Part shown: in pieces, positions 20,636 to 32,786 of the stretch
Numbering within the stretch: position 1 is the stretch's first letter
Layout of the letters: every line of letters begins with the position of its first letter
DNA from: Symsagittifera roscoffensis
Lineage: Eukaryota; Xenacoelomorpha; Acoela; Convolutidae
DNA length: 64,000 nucleotides
NCBI RefSeq assembly: GCF_963678635.1
Contig: NC_087070.1
Coordinates: 17,331,318 to 17,395,317 of the forward strand
Direction of reading: 5' to 3'
The notes under the pieces: generated by a model
What the model saw: the letters and a program-made list of their open reading frames with translations, nothing else
Databases searched by the model: none
What the model was told of the DNA's origin: nothing
Program-made: the position numbers and the translations under genes

Positions 20636-22231
20636 CCCATCCAGGGCTTACAGAGTTTTTAGATTTATCTTTCTTTCTGTAGTTGAAGGATGGATGATGA
20701 ACGTTGGTATCTGGCGAACATCATTTTCTTATTCGGTTCCTCTTGAAGAAGAACGTTCCAGGACGCTGGAATCATGGATAGGAAATTGTTATTACGTCAT
20801 TCAGCAATGACTGTGATCCCCAATGAAATCAATCCGATTTCAAAATGGTTTGCTATGTCAGGCTTTTTTGTATTAGTAGAGAACTGTTTTGTGTGCAGCC
20901 TCGTCTGGGAATGGCACGAAGATCGTGTTTGGAAGGGATGCCTTGTAATTTCGGATCTGTACGTATACTTGAACATCGAGGTGGTCATTGGTCTAGTTCA
21001 ATGAAGTCCTTTTCTGCGAAGTCAAGTCGTACTCTAAATCCTTTGAGTCGTGATCGTGGACGGCATGTCGGTTGTGTTTAGCCATTCTTTTGTTCGAGTG
21101 TGATAGGATCGTCTAGTCTTTGGATGTTCGTCTTTGTTGTTGTGTATGATCTATATACTGCATATTATGATTTACATTCTATAAATTTTTGTTAATTTGG
21201 TTTTTAGTCATGATCTTAATTAGTTGTTTTCACAAAAGCGTTTTTATTTTAGTTCAATTATTTTGAAGAGTTACTCACCCTTGAGTACCCCTTATTAAAA
21301 AGTGTGGTCACAAAGCGTGTGTGTAGCGCGGTGGGTTAGGCTGGCTATAAGCATGCTCAAAACGTCCTTCTCTGATGGGTTAGGCCAGGAATGGGAGTAT
21401 GATTTCATGCTGTTTCTTTGAAAGGTCCTGTTATGTGATAACATTTTATCGTGGTTTTTTCTGGTCTTTCTTATGTTACTTTGGTTGTGTCCTTTTTTCA
21501 AAAATCAAATTGTTTTTGGTTTGGGTTTGTCTTACGACTTTTTTGTGTTTTATTATTTCTTTCTTAGACTTTATAATAGTTTTCAAAAGAATAAATTATC
21601 CAGCTTTAAGCTGGGTTAATCCGGTTTGGGTACCGTTGGTTTTCTTTTCTTAGTCATGCTGTTATTTTATGATTTGTCGTGTTTAGTAAGCTGCATTGGT
21701 TAGTTTGGTTTAGTATATAATTCCTTTCCAACCGGGTTAAAGAAAAGTTTGAAACTTGTTATTGCTATTTTGAGTTGTTGTTAGTGAAAACTCGAAACAT
21801 AAAGTCATTATTTAAACAATTCTTCGTGGGCGAGCTGTGCGAATTTGGATAAAATTCTTGTGCGAATGAATGAAATTATTGAAAAGGTTAGTACTGCTTT
21901 CTCATTTTATGAAATTATTGCATCAAAATTGAATTTTACTGCTTTTGGGGAAGTTTAAAATTATAAATTTTCATCGTTTTTAATTTTACTGCTTCTTGGG
22001 GAAATAATTTATAAATGAAGTTACTACATTGGGTATGAATTTTACTACATTATTTAGTGCGGAAGATTTATGAGTTTTATTTATGAAATAACAAGTTTGT
22101 ATTTTTATTTGTGTTTCTGCTGTTTTGTAGATGATTTTGGTGTGAAATCTGAAAGAATAAATTAAACATTGATAAAAATGGCTAGTATAATTTGAATTTG
22201 TTAGTTAAAATTATTTTAATTCATATTTACC
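20636..22231 (-). other. 3' non-coding region of the retroelement
   Basis: About 1.6 kb lies between the last ORF and the 3' LTR. No ORF of note is present on the coding strand. The bases next to the LTR (GGATGGG on the minus strand) are a poor polypurine tract. Confidence 0.5.
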
Positions 22232-23182
22232 TTAATCGTCTGGGAAAACGCCATGTGGGAAGATGTCGGGAAGCAATTCTGATGTTGTTAGTAACTTGGC
22301 TAGTATGCGTATAACATTTTTAGTTTGTAGCAGTGGCCAAAGCAATTGAAGTGCGTTGATGGTGTTCAGTTCTTCCTTGCCTACTGCGAATTCATGAGGT
22401 GTGTTTTGTATTAGGTTGTAAATTTTATGGTTATATTTAGTATTATGAATAAACTCTAGTATGGGTATTTCGATGGGTTGTATGAATTCGTGCGGGATAA
22501 TGAAGGGTCTTAATTCTTCATCATTGAAGGTCGTCGTGATGGGGCAAAATATATACATTTGGGCAACTGGATCGTAATTGCGGAGGATGCCGTGGGGGTT
22601 AGTATTTTTAATGCAATATGTAAAATTAAGAAAGAATGGTGACGTGTACTTTGAATTATTAAACTGAAAACAATGGTGGGGTTGTCGTGAAGGTGTATGC
22701 AACATTATATCATGGGAACAGTGCAAACCGCGTTCCTGTGGTGAAAGAAAGTGAAAAATTGCTGAAATTAACTGAAATTTATCATAGAAGCTTTCATATG
22801 CTTGTATGTCAACTAGTGCTTCTGAAATTATATGATCGTGCTTTTTATCAAAAAAATTAAGTGTAAATAAGTATGATGTTTTATTTAAAAAATTTTTGGT
22901 TAGTTGCGGGTTTGCAAAGCGGTCTTCGTCTAAAAATTGATCATGGTTAGGACGGTTGATATTATGATCGTAGTATTCTATTGAAAAACCGTTAGCTCGG
23001 GGTGCGGTGAATGTTTTTAATAATTTTTTATATCCAACATAAGTAAATTGTCGAGGTGTTAATGATGTGGTGAGTCTATATAGTACATTTTTGTTCTTCT
23101 CTATATTTTCATTAGTATTTGCTAGTAGCAGATAAAGGGGGTTAGTATAATTATAGCAAGCTGTCCAATGAAGTGTTGGCAT
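22232..23182 (-). CDS. Unrecognised 316-aa protein, last ORF of the retroelement
   Basis: This uninterrupted ORF starts MPTLHWTACYNYTNPLYLLL and ends FPHGVFPDD. Its ATG overlaps the stop codon of the preceding ORF in a TAATG, which suggests translation by termination and reinitiation. Composition is that of a globular protein, rich in Phe, Tyr, His, Asn and Leu, with a few cysteines and no clear membrane segment. I recognise no family. It is intact in a copy whose gag, pol and env are broken, so it may be under separate selection or have escaped by chance. An accessory protein of an env-bearing retroelement is the simplest reading. Confidence 0.7.
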   Translation of the reverse strand: MPTLHWTACYNYTNPLYLLLANTNENIEKNKNVLYRLTTSLTPRQFTYVGYKKLLKTFTAPRANGFSIEYYDHNINRPNHDQFLDEDRFANPQLTKNFLNKTSYLFTLNFFDKKHDHIISEALVDIQAYESFYDKFQLISAIFHFLSPQERGLHCSHDIMLHTPSRQPHHCFQFNNSKYTSPFFLNFTYCIKNTNPHGILRNYDPVAQMYIFCPITTTFNDEELRPFIIPHEFIQPIEIPILEFIHNTKYNHKIYNLIQNTPHEFAVGKEELNTINALQLLWPLLQTKNVIRILAKLLTTSELLPDIFPHGVFPDD

Positions 23183-23976
23183 TAAAACGTGCTCATTTTT
23201 CGGGTTTCATTAGGAATGGTAAAGGTATTTAAGGTATATTGTGGAAATGAAGGTAGGGTTATTTCAAGAAAGTTTTTAGTGTTTGTGTGTGCTGGGTGGT
23301 TGATATATTCTTTGGCTGTTCCGGGTTTGGTTGTAAATGGGTGATTTGGGAATTTTCGTTTGAAAGTGTGGTAAGCTCGGTTAGTGCTGGTAGGTGTTTC
23401 GGTGGATGTGGTTGATTGGGCGAAAGATGGAGTGTAATCTGAAGAGGGTGTAAGAGTTGGTGGATTTGATGATGTTTCTGTTGATGATAGTTGATGTATC
23501 GTAAGAGTGTGGGGGTGTGTTAATTGTTGTTGTAATGTAAAAAAATTGTCAAGTTCTTCGGAGATTTGGATGTTATCTGGAGAGTGATTATGTGATCTGT
23601 CGGAATTAAATGGAGAATAGGTTGGGGTTACTTGGGAAGCGTAAGAAGGAGTGGAAAGGGATGGGAGTGGGTGATTGGTCTGAATGGGTTGAAAGGGTGG
23701 TTTTGAAAAAACTGAAGAATTGGTCTGGGTATGGGTAGAGGGAGATGGTTCGGAGTCTGCGAATTCATCGGGAGTTTCTACATCGGAGTTGTTAAATTGT
23801 GAGATGGTATGAAAAACTGAAATATCTGAGTTAGTATCAGAATTCATGCTTGATGGTATATTAATAACTGGAGAATCGGTTGGCGGGAAAGCAAAAAATG
23901 GGATGATTGGGATTTGAGTTTGGAGGTTGGCTGGGTGGGAATTTGAGCGATGGAGGGATCCAACTTGTCGGCTCAT
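23182..23976 (-). CDS. Ser/Thr/Pro-rich 264-aa ORF of the retroelement
   Basis: The ORF runs from ATG 23976 (MSRQVGSLHRSNSHPANLQT) to a TAA at 23184-23182. Most of it is low-complexity Ser, Thr, Pro, Asn and Gln with little charge, as in disordered or heavily O-glycosylated proteins. Only the last 50 residues look more ordered (ITLPSFPQYTLNTFTIP). Its ATG overlaps the stop of the env-like frame (ATGA), and its stop overlaps the next start (TAATG). No signal peptide is evident and I recognise no family. Confidence 0.65.
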   Translation of the reverse strand: MSRQVGSLHRSNSHPANLQTQIPIIPFFAFPPTDSPVINIPSSMNSDTNSDISVFHTISQFNNSDVETPDEFADSEPSPSTHTQTNSSVFSKPPFQPIQTNHPLPSLSTPSYASQVTPTYSPFNSDRSHNHSPDNIQISEELDNFFTLQQQLTHPHTLTIHQLSSTETSSNPPTLTPSSDYTPSFAQSTTSTETPTSTNRAYHTFKRKFPNHPFTTKPGTAKEYINHPAHTNTKNFLEITLPSFPQYTLNTFTIPNETRKMSTF

Positions 23977-26900
23977 CGTGGGCTAAAAAAATGATTATTT
24001 TGAGATTGAAAAGTGGTGGTATGAGGTTGTTCGATAATTTGTTCGTATGTATTATCATTTTGTGAATGATTTGTCATTATGTGTTGAATGGGGCTTTGTG
24101 TTGCATTTGGTCTAAAATTTGTATTGTTTGTGATTGCCAGGTTTCTAAAATTTCGGGGAACTAATGATAATGGATGGTTTTGTGGTAGGGTTGGTATCTG
24201 TGGTGCTGTAGGTGTTGTATCGGCATTATTATGTTTTTCGTGATGTGTTTGGTCTTGTGGATATTTTTGTATTGTATTCTTTTATTTGTGCATCTAGAAG
24301 TATTTTATTAATTGATGATGAGAAAATTCCAAAAAATCCTGCAAATAATATACGTGCTACAGTTGCTTGGCGGTTTACTTGTGTGTGTATAGCGCATGTA
24401 TTATAGATTCCTTTTAACAATGAGAAAAGAAATCCAATAAAATTAAACATTGCGTATAAGATAGTCAATCTTTCTAAGATGTAATATGGCCATCCTAGAA
24501 AGGCGACAAGGTTTTAAGGTTACAAAACTGAAAACATGGTTGGGTGAAATATCTTGTGGTCGGTATTTTTCACCCTTTAAATATATGTAATCTTTAATAT
24601 CCTTAAAATATCCGCTGTAGTCTTGTGCGTGAATGTCTGAAAATCCTGCGGTTTCTGCAAGTTTTCTTAAATTTTGGTCTAATGATTGTCGTAGAATAGT
24701 GTCCATCTGTGTTAGTAGTTCTTGAAAGGGTTGTGTTCTAATGTGATGTTGTATATCGGATTTAGAATATATACCTATCGATTGTAAGTCAATATTCGGG
24801 TTACGAGCGATAGCTCGGATACTTTCTGGTAAAAACTTTTTTATTGGCGGCATTAATCTTGAGTATGGTGTTAATAGATAGTACTTTTCTTCGTCGGGAT
24901 TTAATTGTACTACGTTGTGGCTATTTTCAGATCCACATGGTACTGCTGTGTCCTAAAAATATGTTCGTCTTGAAAGTTTATCGACAAAATATACTTTATT
25001 TTTGTAGAATATAGGGATTCTTTTGTAACATCTTTTATCTTCAAAAACGTATAAGGGTGATACTTTTTTGGTACAAGTGTAATACCATAAAAATATTTCC
25101 TTCATAATCAATTAAATTTGATCTATTTCCGGATAAAAAATATCCTGCATATGGTATTTTGAGAACTGCTAGTGCTAGTGACTGTAGGATTTGTGTTCTT
25201 TCAAGTTGACATAATTGGTGTAGTGTTTCTAATTCTGAGAGTGACATTTCTTGAAAAATTCTACTATTGGTGTAGTCTAATTTCATATCTAGATGAATAT
25301 CATAGCGATTGCGCCAAAATATGTGCGGCTCATAAGTGATAGTTCTTGTAATCGTGTACTATCGGCGTCTTGTGGTTTTAATTTTCCACCTATTCTTCCT
25401 ATGTTTTTCTGAAATTTTACTGAAACATAAGGATTTCCGTCTGTAGGTGAATGAGATGTGGCCATGGGGTTTACAATTAGATGTCCTGTATTCATGTCGA
25501 AACCATCTTCGTATTCAACGAGGATTTCTGAGTACTGTGTTTTGTAAATTGGTTTTTTATATTTACATGCTAGTTCTGTTTCCGGGTATATTTGAAATCG
25601 TGTTAAATTATTCTCTATATTGTGGATGTTTCTAAATTTAGCGTTATTGCTTCTGATTTGTTCAGGATTGACTTCTTTAAATGGAATTGATTCAATAAAA
25701 TACTTTTGGTGAAATTTAATCATTCGGGCGTGTATTTTTGCTACTTGAAAAACTGTGCATGTTTCTTCAGGAAACCATACAATGGTTGCTTATGTGCGTG
25801 TTGTAGGATCGCAATATCCTTGGTCATTTTTGCAAGGGAGTCGAATGCCTTGGTAAAGAAATGTGTCGTCTTTTAAATCTCGTGTTAGTTGTACTTTTTC
25901 AAGTTGTATTTTCCAATCAAAAAACATTATTTCTTGATATCCTTTATTTTTTGTGTCTGCTTTGCAATTTGAAGTGTCATTGATACCTATGTGAGGTATC
26001 CAGTGTTTATCAATTAGATCGTATGTTAATCTTCCGTGTGTTCCATGAAAGGGGAAATTTCTATCTAGTCTAATGTGACCTTGGTGTTTTTCAAGTTCTG
26101 CTTGATGTGCTAAGTCTGGAAAAATTTGAAAATTTACAAGTTTTCTATCCATTTCGTCGTTTTGTGTTAAGTTTAGTCGTTTAAGTTCATTCTTACAGTC
26201 TTCAGGGCTAAAATGGAGTAATCTTTCTATATTACTTTGATAGAAAGATTCGTGGTCTAGTCGGTTTTTATTTCCGTTTGAGACTTGCGAGCAATGTACT
26301 TTCTTTTCGGAAAATGTTGCTGTAAATTTATATCCTGTTAATGTTGTTGATCGGGCTTTTGAGTATAGTGTGGCGACTATATTTGTTGTTTCTATGGCTT
26401 GCGGTTCGGATTCGCATTGTCTGACTTGATTTATAGCGTACTTGTGTAGTGTTTTTTGTTCGTTTTCTTCACAATCATAGTGTGTTACTAACAAATCCTG
26501 AGGTCCTGTACGGGGGATGGATTTGGGTGTTGTTCGGAACAAATTAGAAAAAGAATGTGTTGAAACGTAAATATCTTTAAAATATACATGTGTATGATAA
26601 TCCGGAGTATGGGTTATAAAATGTGATATATCCAATTGTGTTTTTGGTATATCTATCGTATTTATATATTACTTCAGTTGTTATAAATGGAGGAGGTAGT
26701 GACTGAGCTGTTATGTTTGGTGGACTTAGGGGAAAAGGGTCTTGAACAAAATTATTAAGTCTGATTGTGATTTCAAATTTTAGTTGGAGACTATTTTTTT
26801 GAAGTATTTGAATGTTATGTTCTCGGATATCGTCGTGGATATCTTATCTATATTGTAATCTATTAAGTGCCCAAATATGGAGTCGGTTACTTTCTTGATG

Positions 26901-27829
26901 TTGTCCAAATAATGGGGGAAGTGCTACGAAAAAGTTCCAATCTAATCGTAAAGGGATATTGTACAATGATTGTTCTCGATATCTAGCGTCGAGATTGTTT
27001 GGGAAATTTAAAGAGAAAAGTGTCGGTGAGATTTGACTTAATGATGGTTTTGACGGGAGTGATAGTGTTTCTGGTAATGATGATAGCGTTGTATCAGAAG
27101 AAATATCTATTTGTTCATTTACTAAGTTCGGTTCACCCTGTGTATATGAGTGTGTTGTCCAATATGGTGGTCTTTCTTTCATGTCTGGGGGATTAAAAGG
27201 GTTTTCTCGGATTTGCTGTGGTGTGGGGGTTGAACCTAGGTAGTCTGAGGGTATATTTGAGGTGTTATGTTGTGAAAGAAGTGTAGGAGTTTTTGGCAGT
27301 GTACCGCTTGAATTTTCTGAAGTCGTTGATGCTGGTGACTGGGGTATATCAAAATGAACTCAAGGGGTTTGAAAATTTCTATTTTTTTGCGGATGTATAA
27401 TTTGTCTATTTACTGCAACTGTATTTTGATTTTGACTAATATGTCTTATTCTATTTAAATCTTGTGGTAATGTGGGGTACAAATTATATGATCGCTCACT
27501 TAGGGATGCTTGTCGCTGAACTGGTTCTAGTGGTTCGGATAAACGGGCGTGTCGTTCTTCGAAAGTGTACGGGTTATCTTGAAAAGAAATTCGTGTGGAT
27601 GTTTGGGAGTTTTGGGTAGTTGTAGGTCTGACTTGGTTTTCTTGGGAAGATGTCGGTGAAGACTGTTTTGGTGGTGGTTGGATAGCAATTTTGGAAATGT
27701 GACTGATTAATCTGCTTCTTATTGGGAGGATTTATGTTTATTGTAATATTCTTTGATGAAAAGATTTAAAAGTATTGTTGCTAAGGCGAATGTGACTATT
27801 GCCTTTTTTACACATTTGCACATTGTCAT
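23973..27829 (-). pseudogene. Env-like membrane protein region, frameshifted
   Basis: Starting at a possible ATG 27829 there is a hydrophobic segment (KKAIVTFALATILLNLFI), then a Ser/Pro-rich stretch, then ORF pieces at 27182-26844, 26635-25790, 25723-25289, 25286-25041, 24853-24443 and 24468-24229. The pieces contain spaced cysteines and N-glycosylation sites. The last has long hydrophobic stretches (MFNFIGFLFSLLKGIYNTCA and ARILFAGFFGIFSSSI) followed by a polar tail that, after one shift, ends at TGA 23975-23973. Position after integrase, signal, ectodomain, membrane anchor and tail fit an envelope glycoprotein. The sequence is faintly reminiscent of chuvirus-like glycoproteins, but I cannot prove this. 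Several frameshifts make this copy inactive. Confidence 0.55.
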
Positions 27830-27993
27830 AATTAGGGATGATAAAATGTGATGAAAATTACGAAAAGTAAAAAAATATCTGTTCTACTAAAAAGTGTTCG
27901 TATCATTTAAATAGACTTTGAATTATCGTACCTGTGAATGTGGTTAATGATTTGGGAAAGTTGAAGATATATTTTAAATAGGGAGTAGAAAAT

Positions 27994-28200
27994 TTAAAAA
28001 GTATTGCAAAAAATTATCAAAATGATCATTAGGGCTTCAAAAGTTTCAATAAAAAATATTAACAAAAGTTTAAATAGAATGAAAACTTTTATGAAAAAGT
28101 TTATGATTATATTTTTTAAGGTATCGACTGTTAATGAGAGAAGCATTTGAGAAAGGATTTGTTTGTCGAATATTTTTTGAATTTCTTGGGCGGAATGCAA
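27994..28200 (-). other. Short hydrophobic ORF (68 aa) between integrase and env
   Basis: It starts MHSAQEIQKIFDKQ, followed by about 45 mostly hydrophobic residues (FFIKVFILFKLLLIFFIETF) that could span a membrane. It may be a separate small membrane protein or chance in AT-rich DNA. The stretch 28201-28747 holds no other ORF. Confidence 0.25.
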
Positions 28201-28747
28201 GTGTGGTCGGATTATTTATTGATTTTTTGGCAAGTGGGTTGAGTTTTTGTTAAAAATTGTTGGAGGCTAATTTTATGCTGCTTGGGAGGTCTTCTTTGCT
28301 TTGTTGTTATTTGTTGGGTATTCCGGGGTATTTTTGAAATATTTGTACTTTAGGCCAAATGATCATGGTCCTTTTTTACTTTAGGCTAATTTGCCATTTT
28401 TGGTTTGAGGGTTTTTGAGGTCTAAGTTGGGAAAATATTGTTGATCTTTGCATTATTTGATAGGAGAGGGCTGTAATATTATGGTGGTGTTTATTTTAGT
28501 TGTCAAATTTTAGCAAGTTGCTTATTTTTGAAATGGAGGTTGGAAAGTTAGAGTTATAGATATGCCTGGGGATTAATATCTATCGGCTAGGAGGTTTGTG
28601 TTAGAGATATTGAAGGTGACGGATTTGAGAGAATCCTATTGGCTGAATTTGAACCAGAATTGTTGCGCGATTTTCAGCATGTTATCTTGAAAAGGTAAAA
28701 GTTAAAATGTTTAGAGGTTTACTAATTTTTAGCTTTTAAAATTAAAG

Positions 28748-30300
28748 TTATTTTTGAAATTCAACTTTCTTTAATATTTTAGATTGTGGGATAAATGTTT
28801 TGTAATTTTTACGTTGTTGATTTCTAAGTCGTGATAATTTTATGTGTTCTGATTTTTCTATTTGTTCTTGTAGTAAAATTTTTTCTATCATTTTCCTGTT
28901 TTTTCTTTCTTTTTGAGATATTTTTGGGTCTGGTGTTATTATATTTTTATAAGTTGTGTTTTGTTTTTGATTTTGGTTATGATGAATGTCGTCATGTACA
29001 TTTGTTTCTTGTTCTGTATATGTATTGTTTTGAATAACTTTTAAACCTGTAAAAGAATATAATTGAGTTAATTCCTGTAATGCGTATTCTTTCGGGTAGT
29101 AAGGTAATAAATTGTTACGATGTTGAACAATTTCTTTTTTAGTTGAATCTGTGAGTTTGTATGTTACTTCAGTGGGTTTGGCAATTATTTGGTATGTTCC
29201 TTTGCGAAGTGGTTGTAATTTTTTGGAGATTCCTTTTTGTGTATTAAAATTGGGTATTAAAACAAAAGTTCCAATTTTTAAATCTGTGGCTGGCACAAAA
29301 CGTAAATTAATTTGGTTGTTAATGTTTTTGCCTTTGTAACAATTTCTTTGTTACCTTTTGATAGACTTCATTATGCTTTTTATCTCTATTTAAAATCCAT
29401 TCGGTATGTGTGCCGGAGGCTAATTTGAGAATTTGTGGGTGATGAAAATGATCTTCATCATGTGTGTCTAATGGTAGATTATAGCATGTTGAATCTTTAT
29501 TTGGTTTGCAATGACCTTGTGCATTTTTGTGAGCATTTGCTGTGAACATAATTGGTTTTCTTGGTTTTTGATTAAAAACCATTTCATATGGTGACATTCC
29601 TAAGGTTGTCGTTATTTGTGAATTGTATGATAAGGGAAATCAATTTACATCTGCTGACCATTCTGTGTATCGTGTATCATTTCCATTAATGATACATCTA
29701 AGATATTCTTGTAATGAACGGTTCATACCTTCAACCAAACCGTTTGTCCGAGGTGCATGAGATGTGCGTGGTTTATTTTTAATGTTGTATAAGTGGCATA
29801 GTGTGATTATTTCATTATTAATAATTTATGTACCGTTGTTTGTAACTAGGATTTCGGGTAATTCGAATTTAGCTATCCAGTGTTCGTAAAGTGTTGTGTA
29901 GGCATAATAAGCATTACAATGTGGTACTGGGTTGAGTGCTTCATAGTGCGTGAATGCATCAACAATGACCATAATGCAAGAATTTCCTTCAGAGGATGGT
30001 GAAATTGATCCTTTAGTGTCAAATGAAATTCTATGGTTAAAATATAAACTTTGTCCTTTAAAATCTTGTTTTTGTGCTATTTGGTTTTGATTTGGATAAG
30101 GTTTGTTCAATTGACATATTATACAATCAATGCATAAAACTTTTATCCAAACTGGAGCATTTGGATAGTTAAAACTTTGTGTAAAGTTTGAGTATGTCTT
30201 TTCTGATCCTGAGTGTCCTTTTGTATTTTGTGTGTGGGAGTTGTTAAATGCTTTCAGTATCATACTTAAAGGAAGACAGGGAACTCTAGAATCATCTAGT
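28748..30300 (-). pseudogene. Integrase, broken copy
   Basis: ORF pieces at 30263-29826, 29597-29319 and 29296-28748 together cover an integrase. The N-terminal zinc-binding part shows H..GHSGS followed by CIDCIIC. The core has SFDTKGSISP with the first catalytic Asp and then TNNGT, where the usual DNG Asp is Asn. An in-frame TAA follows directly and another TGA comes later. SPYEMVF and a basic C-terminus (LQPLRKGTYQI, KLTDSTKKEIVQHRNNLLPY) close the gene. No chromodomain is seen. It would join element DNA to the genome; the changed catalytic residue and stops make this copy inactive. Confidence 0.85.
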
Positions 30301-30699
30301 TGATATTCTAAAAGATCTGTATTTTCATTGATTGTTGTATTATTAAATTTTCGGAAATATTGGAGGAGTGTTTTGTTTCCTAAAATTGTGGTATCAGCTT
30401 TTGCTGGTTTTGTTTTATATTTGTGCCCTGATTTGAGTTGTCTAATTACTGGGTCAAAATTTTGGTTTTGTTTAAAAAGTTGAAGTGTAATTTTTTCTGT
30501 TGGTGGGAGAAAAATATTATCAATTTCTAGTTTTGGTAAGGGAATTGTGTCAAGTGGGTCATGAAAGTTAAAAACTTGAGTGTATTTTGAATCATTTGTT
30601 TGTGGTCCTGATAAATTTATTTTATCAGTTAGATTTTCTTTTTCAATTAACGGAAAAAGGTCTTTTTTATGCGAGTGTTGTTTTACTCTTTTTTGTTGG

Positions 30700-32397
30700 G
30701 TGTTATTTTTTTATCCATTGGGAGTATGGAATTGGTTTAAAGGTAGAGGTACCTAATAAATCAACTTCATAGTGATTATTTTGGCAATCTAAGTAGAGTG
30801 GAAAATGTTGTAGATTATTTATTTGTGATTGCTCAATGTCTGTTTTTACTGGGTATTTGCATTCTAATTGGGGTGATGTTTCATCTTTTGCGAGATAGAA
30901 TTTGATTTTTTGGTATTTCAACTGTGGTTTTTCATTTAAGTAGTTCAGGTGGCGTATTTCTATTTAACGTATCTGGTAATGCAAGGTTTTTTCCTGCTGT
31001 CCAAACTATATGTAAGTTTTGGAATTTCATCAAAATTAGTTGAAATCTATATACTTAATGATTTGGATTTGATTTTTGTGTGAAAATAAAAATAATTGGT
31101 TTATGATCTGTAAATAAAACTGTTGGGTGTTTTGATCCAAGTATCAGAAATTCGTATTCTGTAAGTGTGTATATAATAGCTGTACATTCTATCATTAAAG
31201 TAGAGAGTTATAGCTCGGCTTGCGTGAATAATCGTGAAATTAATGATATAAGATTCATTTTATTTGTTTCATTATGTGATTGTAGCAATGCTGCGCCGAT
31301 GCCAAAATTTGAAGCATCGCACATTGCATAGAATGGTTGATTTGGGTCTGGAATTGTGTTTGAAATTTGTTCTGTCAAAAGCTTTTTAATTTCTTCAAAT
31401 CGTGTTTGATGTTCAGTGGTCCATTCTAAATTATTTTGTTGTCTGAGGATGTTATAAAAAGGTCTTAAGTATAATTGCATTTTGTAAACATATTTACCTA
31501 AGAAATTCAACATTCCAAAAAATTCTTGGATTTTCTTTTTATTTGTAGGTGGTTGAAATTTTGAATTGCATCAATGCGTGATTTTAATGGGGTGATCGTG
31601 TTTTTTTCGATATTTTGTCCTAAAAATTTAACCCGTGTTAGGAAGAAATGTGATTTATCGGGGGCTGCATTCAGATTTTTTTTCTGAAGTTTTTTGTGAT
31701 ATTTTTCTAAGACTGTAAACATTTCGTCTTTAGTTTGTGATTGCATAAAAACATCATCTAAATATGTGATTGCATTTTTCTTAAGTATTAGTGGTCTAAA
31801 AATTTTACTCATGAAAGCTGAAAAAGCTGCTGGTCCTATGGATATTCCATAGAAAAATCGATTAAATTCGTATTGTTGATTTCCAATAACAAATTGTGTT
31901 AATCATTGTAATTGTTCATCTAGTGGCATTTGATTGTAAGCACTATTCATATCTGCGGTTGTGAAGTATTTATCATTTATCTTTGTTAAGATAACGTGTA
32001 TTGGTTCAACGGGCCAATTACATTTTGATTCGTCAATTAGTGAATTGAGATATCTAGCGTCTAAAACTATTTTTAGTGATTCACCTTTTGCTAGAATGAT
32101 AACAGGGTTGATGAAGGTACTACCTTTTGGTTGTTCTTCCGTATTTACTGGTGATATAATTTTGTATTGTTCTAAAATATCAAGTAATCTGTTTACCTTG
32201 TCGTGTAAGTGAATCGATACTTTACTTGCTCTTCGGTTTTTGAAAACTGCGTCAGGTTTTAATGGTAGGTGTAGTGATGAACTAATTTTTCCAACGTCAA
32301 GATTTGATGTTGCATAGACAGTGGAGTATTTTATTAGTTTTTTAGCTAATTTGTCAAATTCATCTTGTGTTATTTGTGAATGTTGAAAATTGAACAT
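30700..32397 (-). pseudogene. Reverse transcriptase and RNase H, broken copy
   Basis: Pieces at 32397-31903, 31812-31507, 31513-31208 and 30921-30703 carry Ty3/gypsy RT: LPLKPDAVFK, VILDARYLNSLID, FTTADMNSAYNQMPL, FYGISIGPAAF and the intact catalytic YLDD at 31753-31764. They are followed by FLGMLNFL-like and LEWT connection motifs and an RNase H with DASNFGIGAALLQ and FTDHKPI. An in-frame TGA (after DEQLQ), a frameshift near 31510 and TAA codons near 31208 and 31050 interrupt it. It copies element RNA into DNA in the particle. The sequence is otherwise well preserved. Confidence 0.9.
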
Positions 32398-32786
32398 TGT
32401 TAAAAATTTTTGTTGTTCTTTTGTGTAATTTGTTATATTAAATGTCGGTTTAAAAAACGGTGTTTTTGTGAAGTAATCTGTATTTCTTTTTTCATTACTT
32501 ATTATATTATTTATGGATAATTCTTCGTTAAGAATTGTTGATTGATAAATATCTAATAGTTGTAATATTTTACTTACTCGATATGCTACTTCATTTATAG
32601 GTGAAGTTGTAGCGTTTGTTTCACAATATCCTAATAGTCCTAAGGGTAGTGTTATTTGTAGTGTTTATGTTTTATCGGGTTTTCGTGTTATTTGATACGT
32701 GTAGTGAAATAATATCGGAGTTTGTGTTTTTTAAGTATTTTATGGATGATATTGTAATTTTGAAAAACTTGTGAATGGGTTTAAAT

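Noticed and set aside
28748-32397. Reassigned stop codons as the reason for the broken pol
   Set aside because: TAA and TGA replace different residues at different places, single-base frameshifts also occur, and the gag of copy A uses a standard code without such codons.
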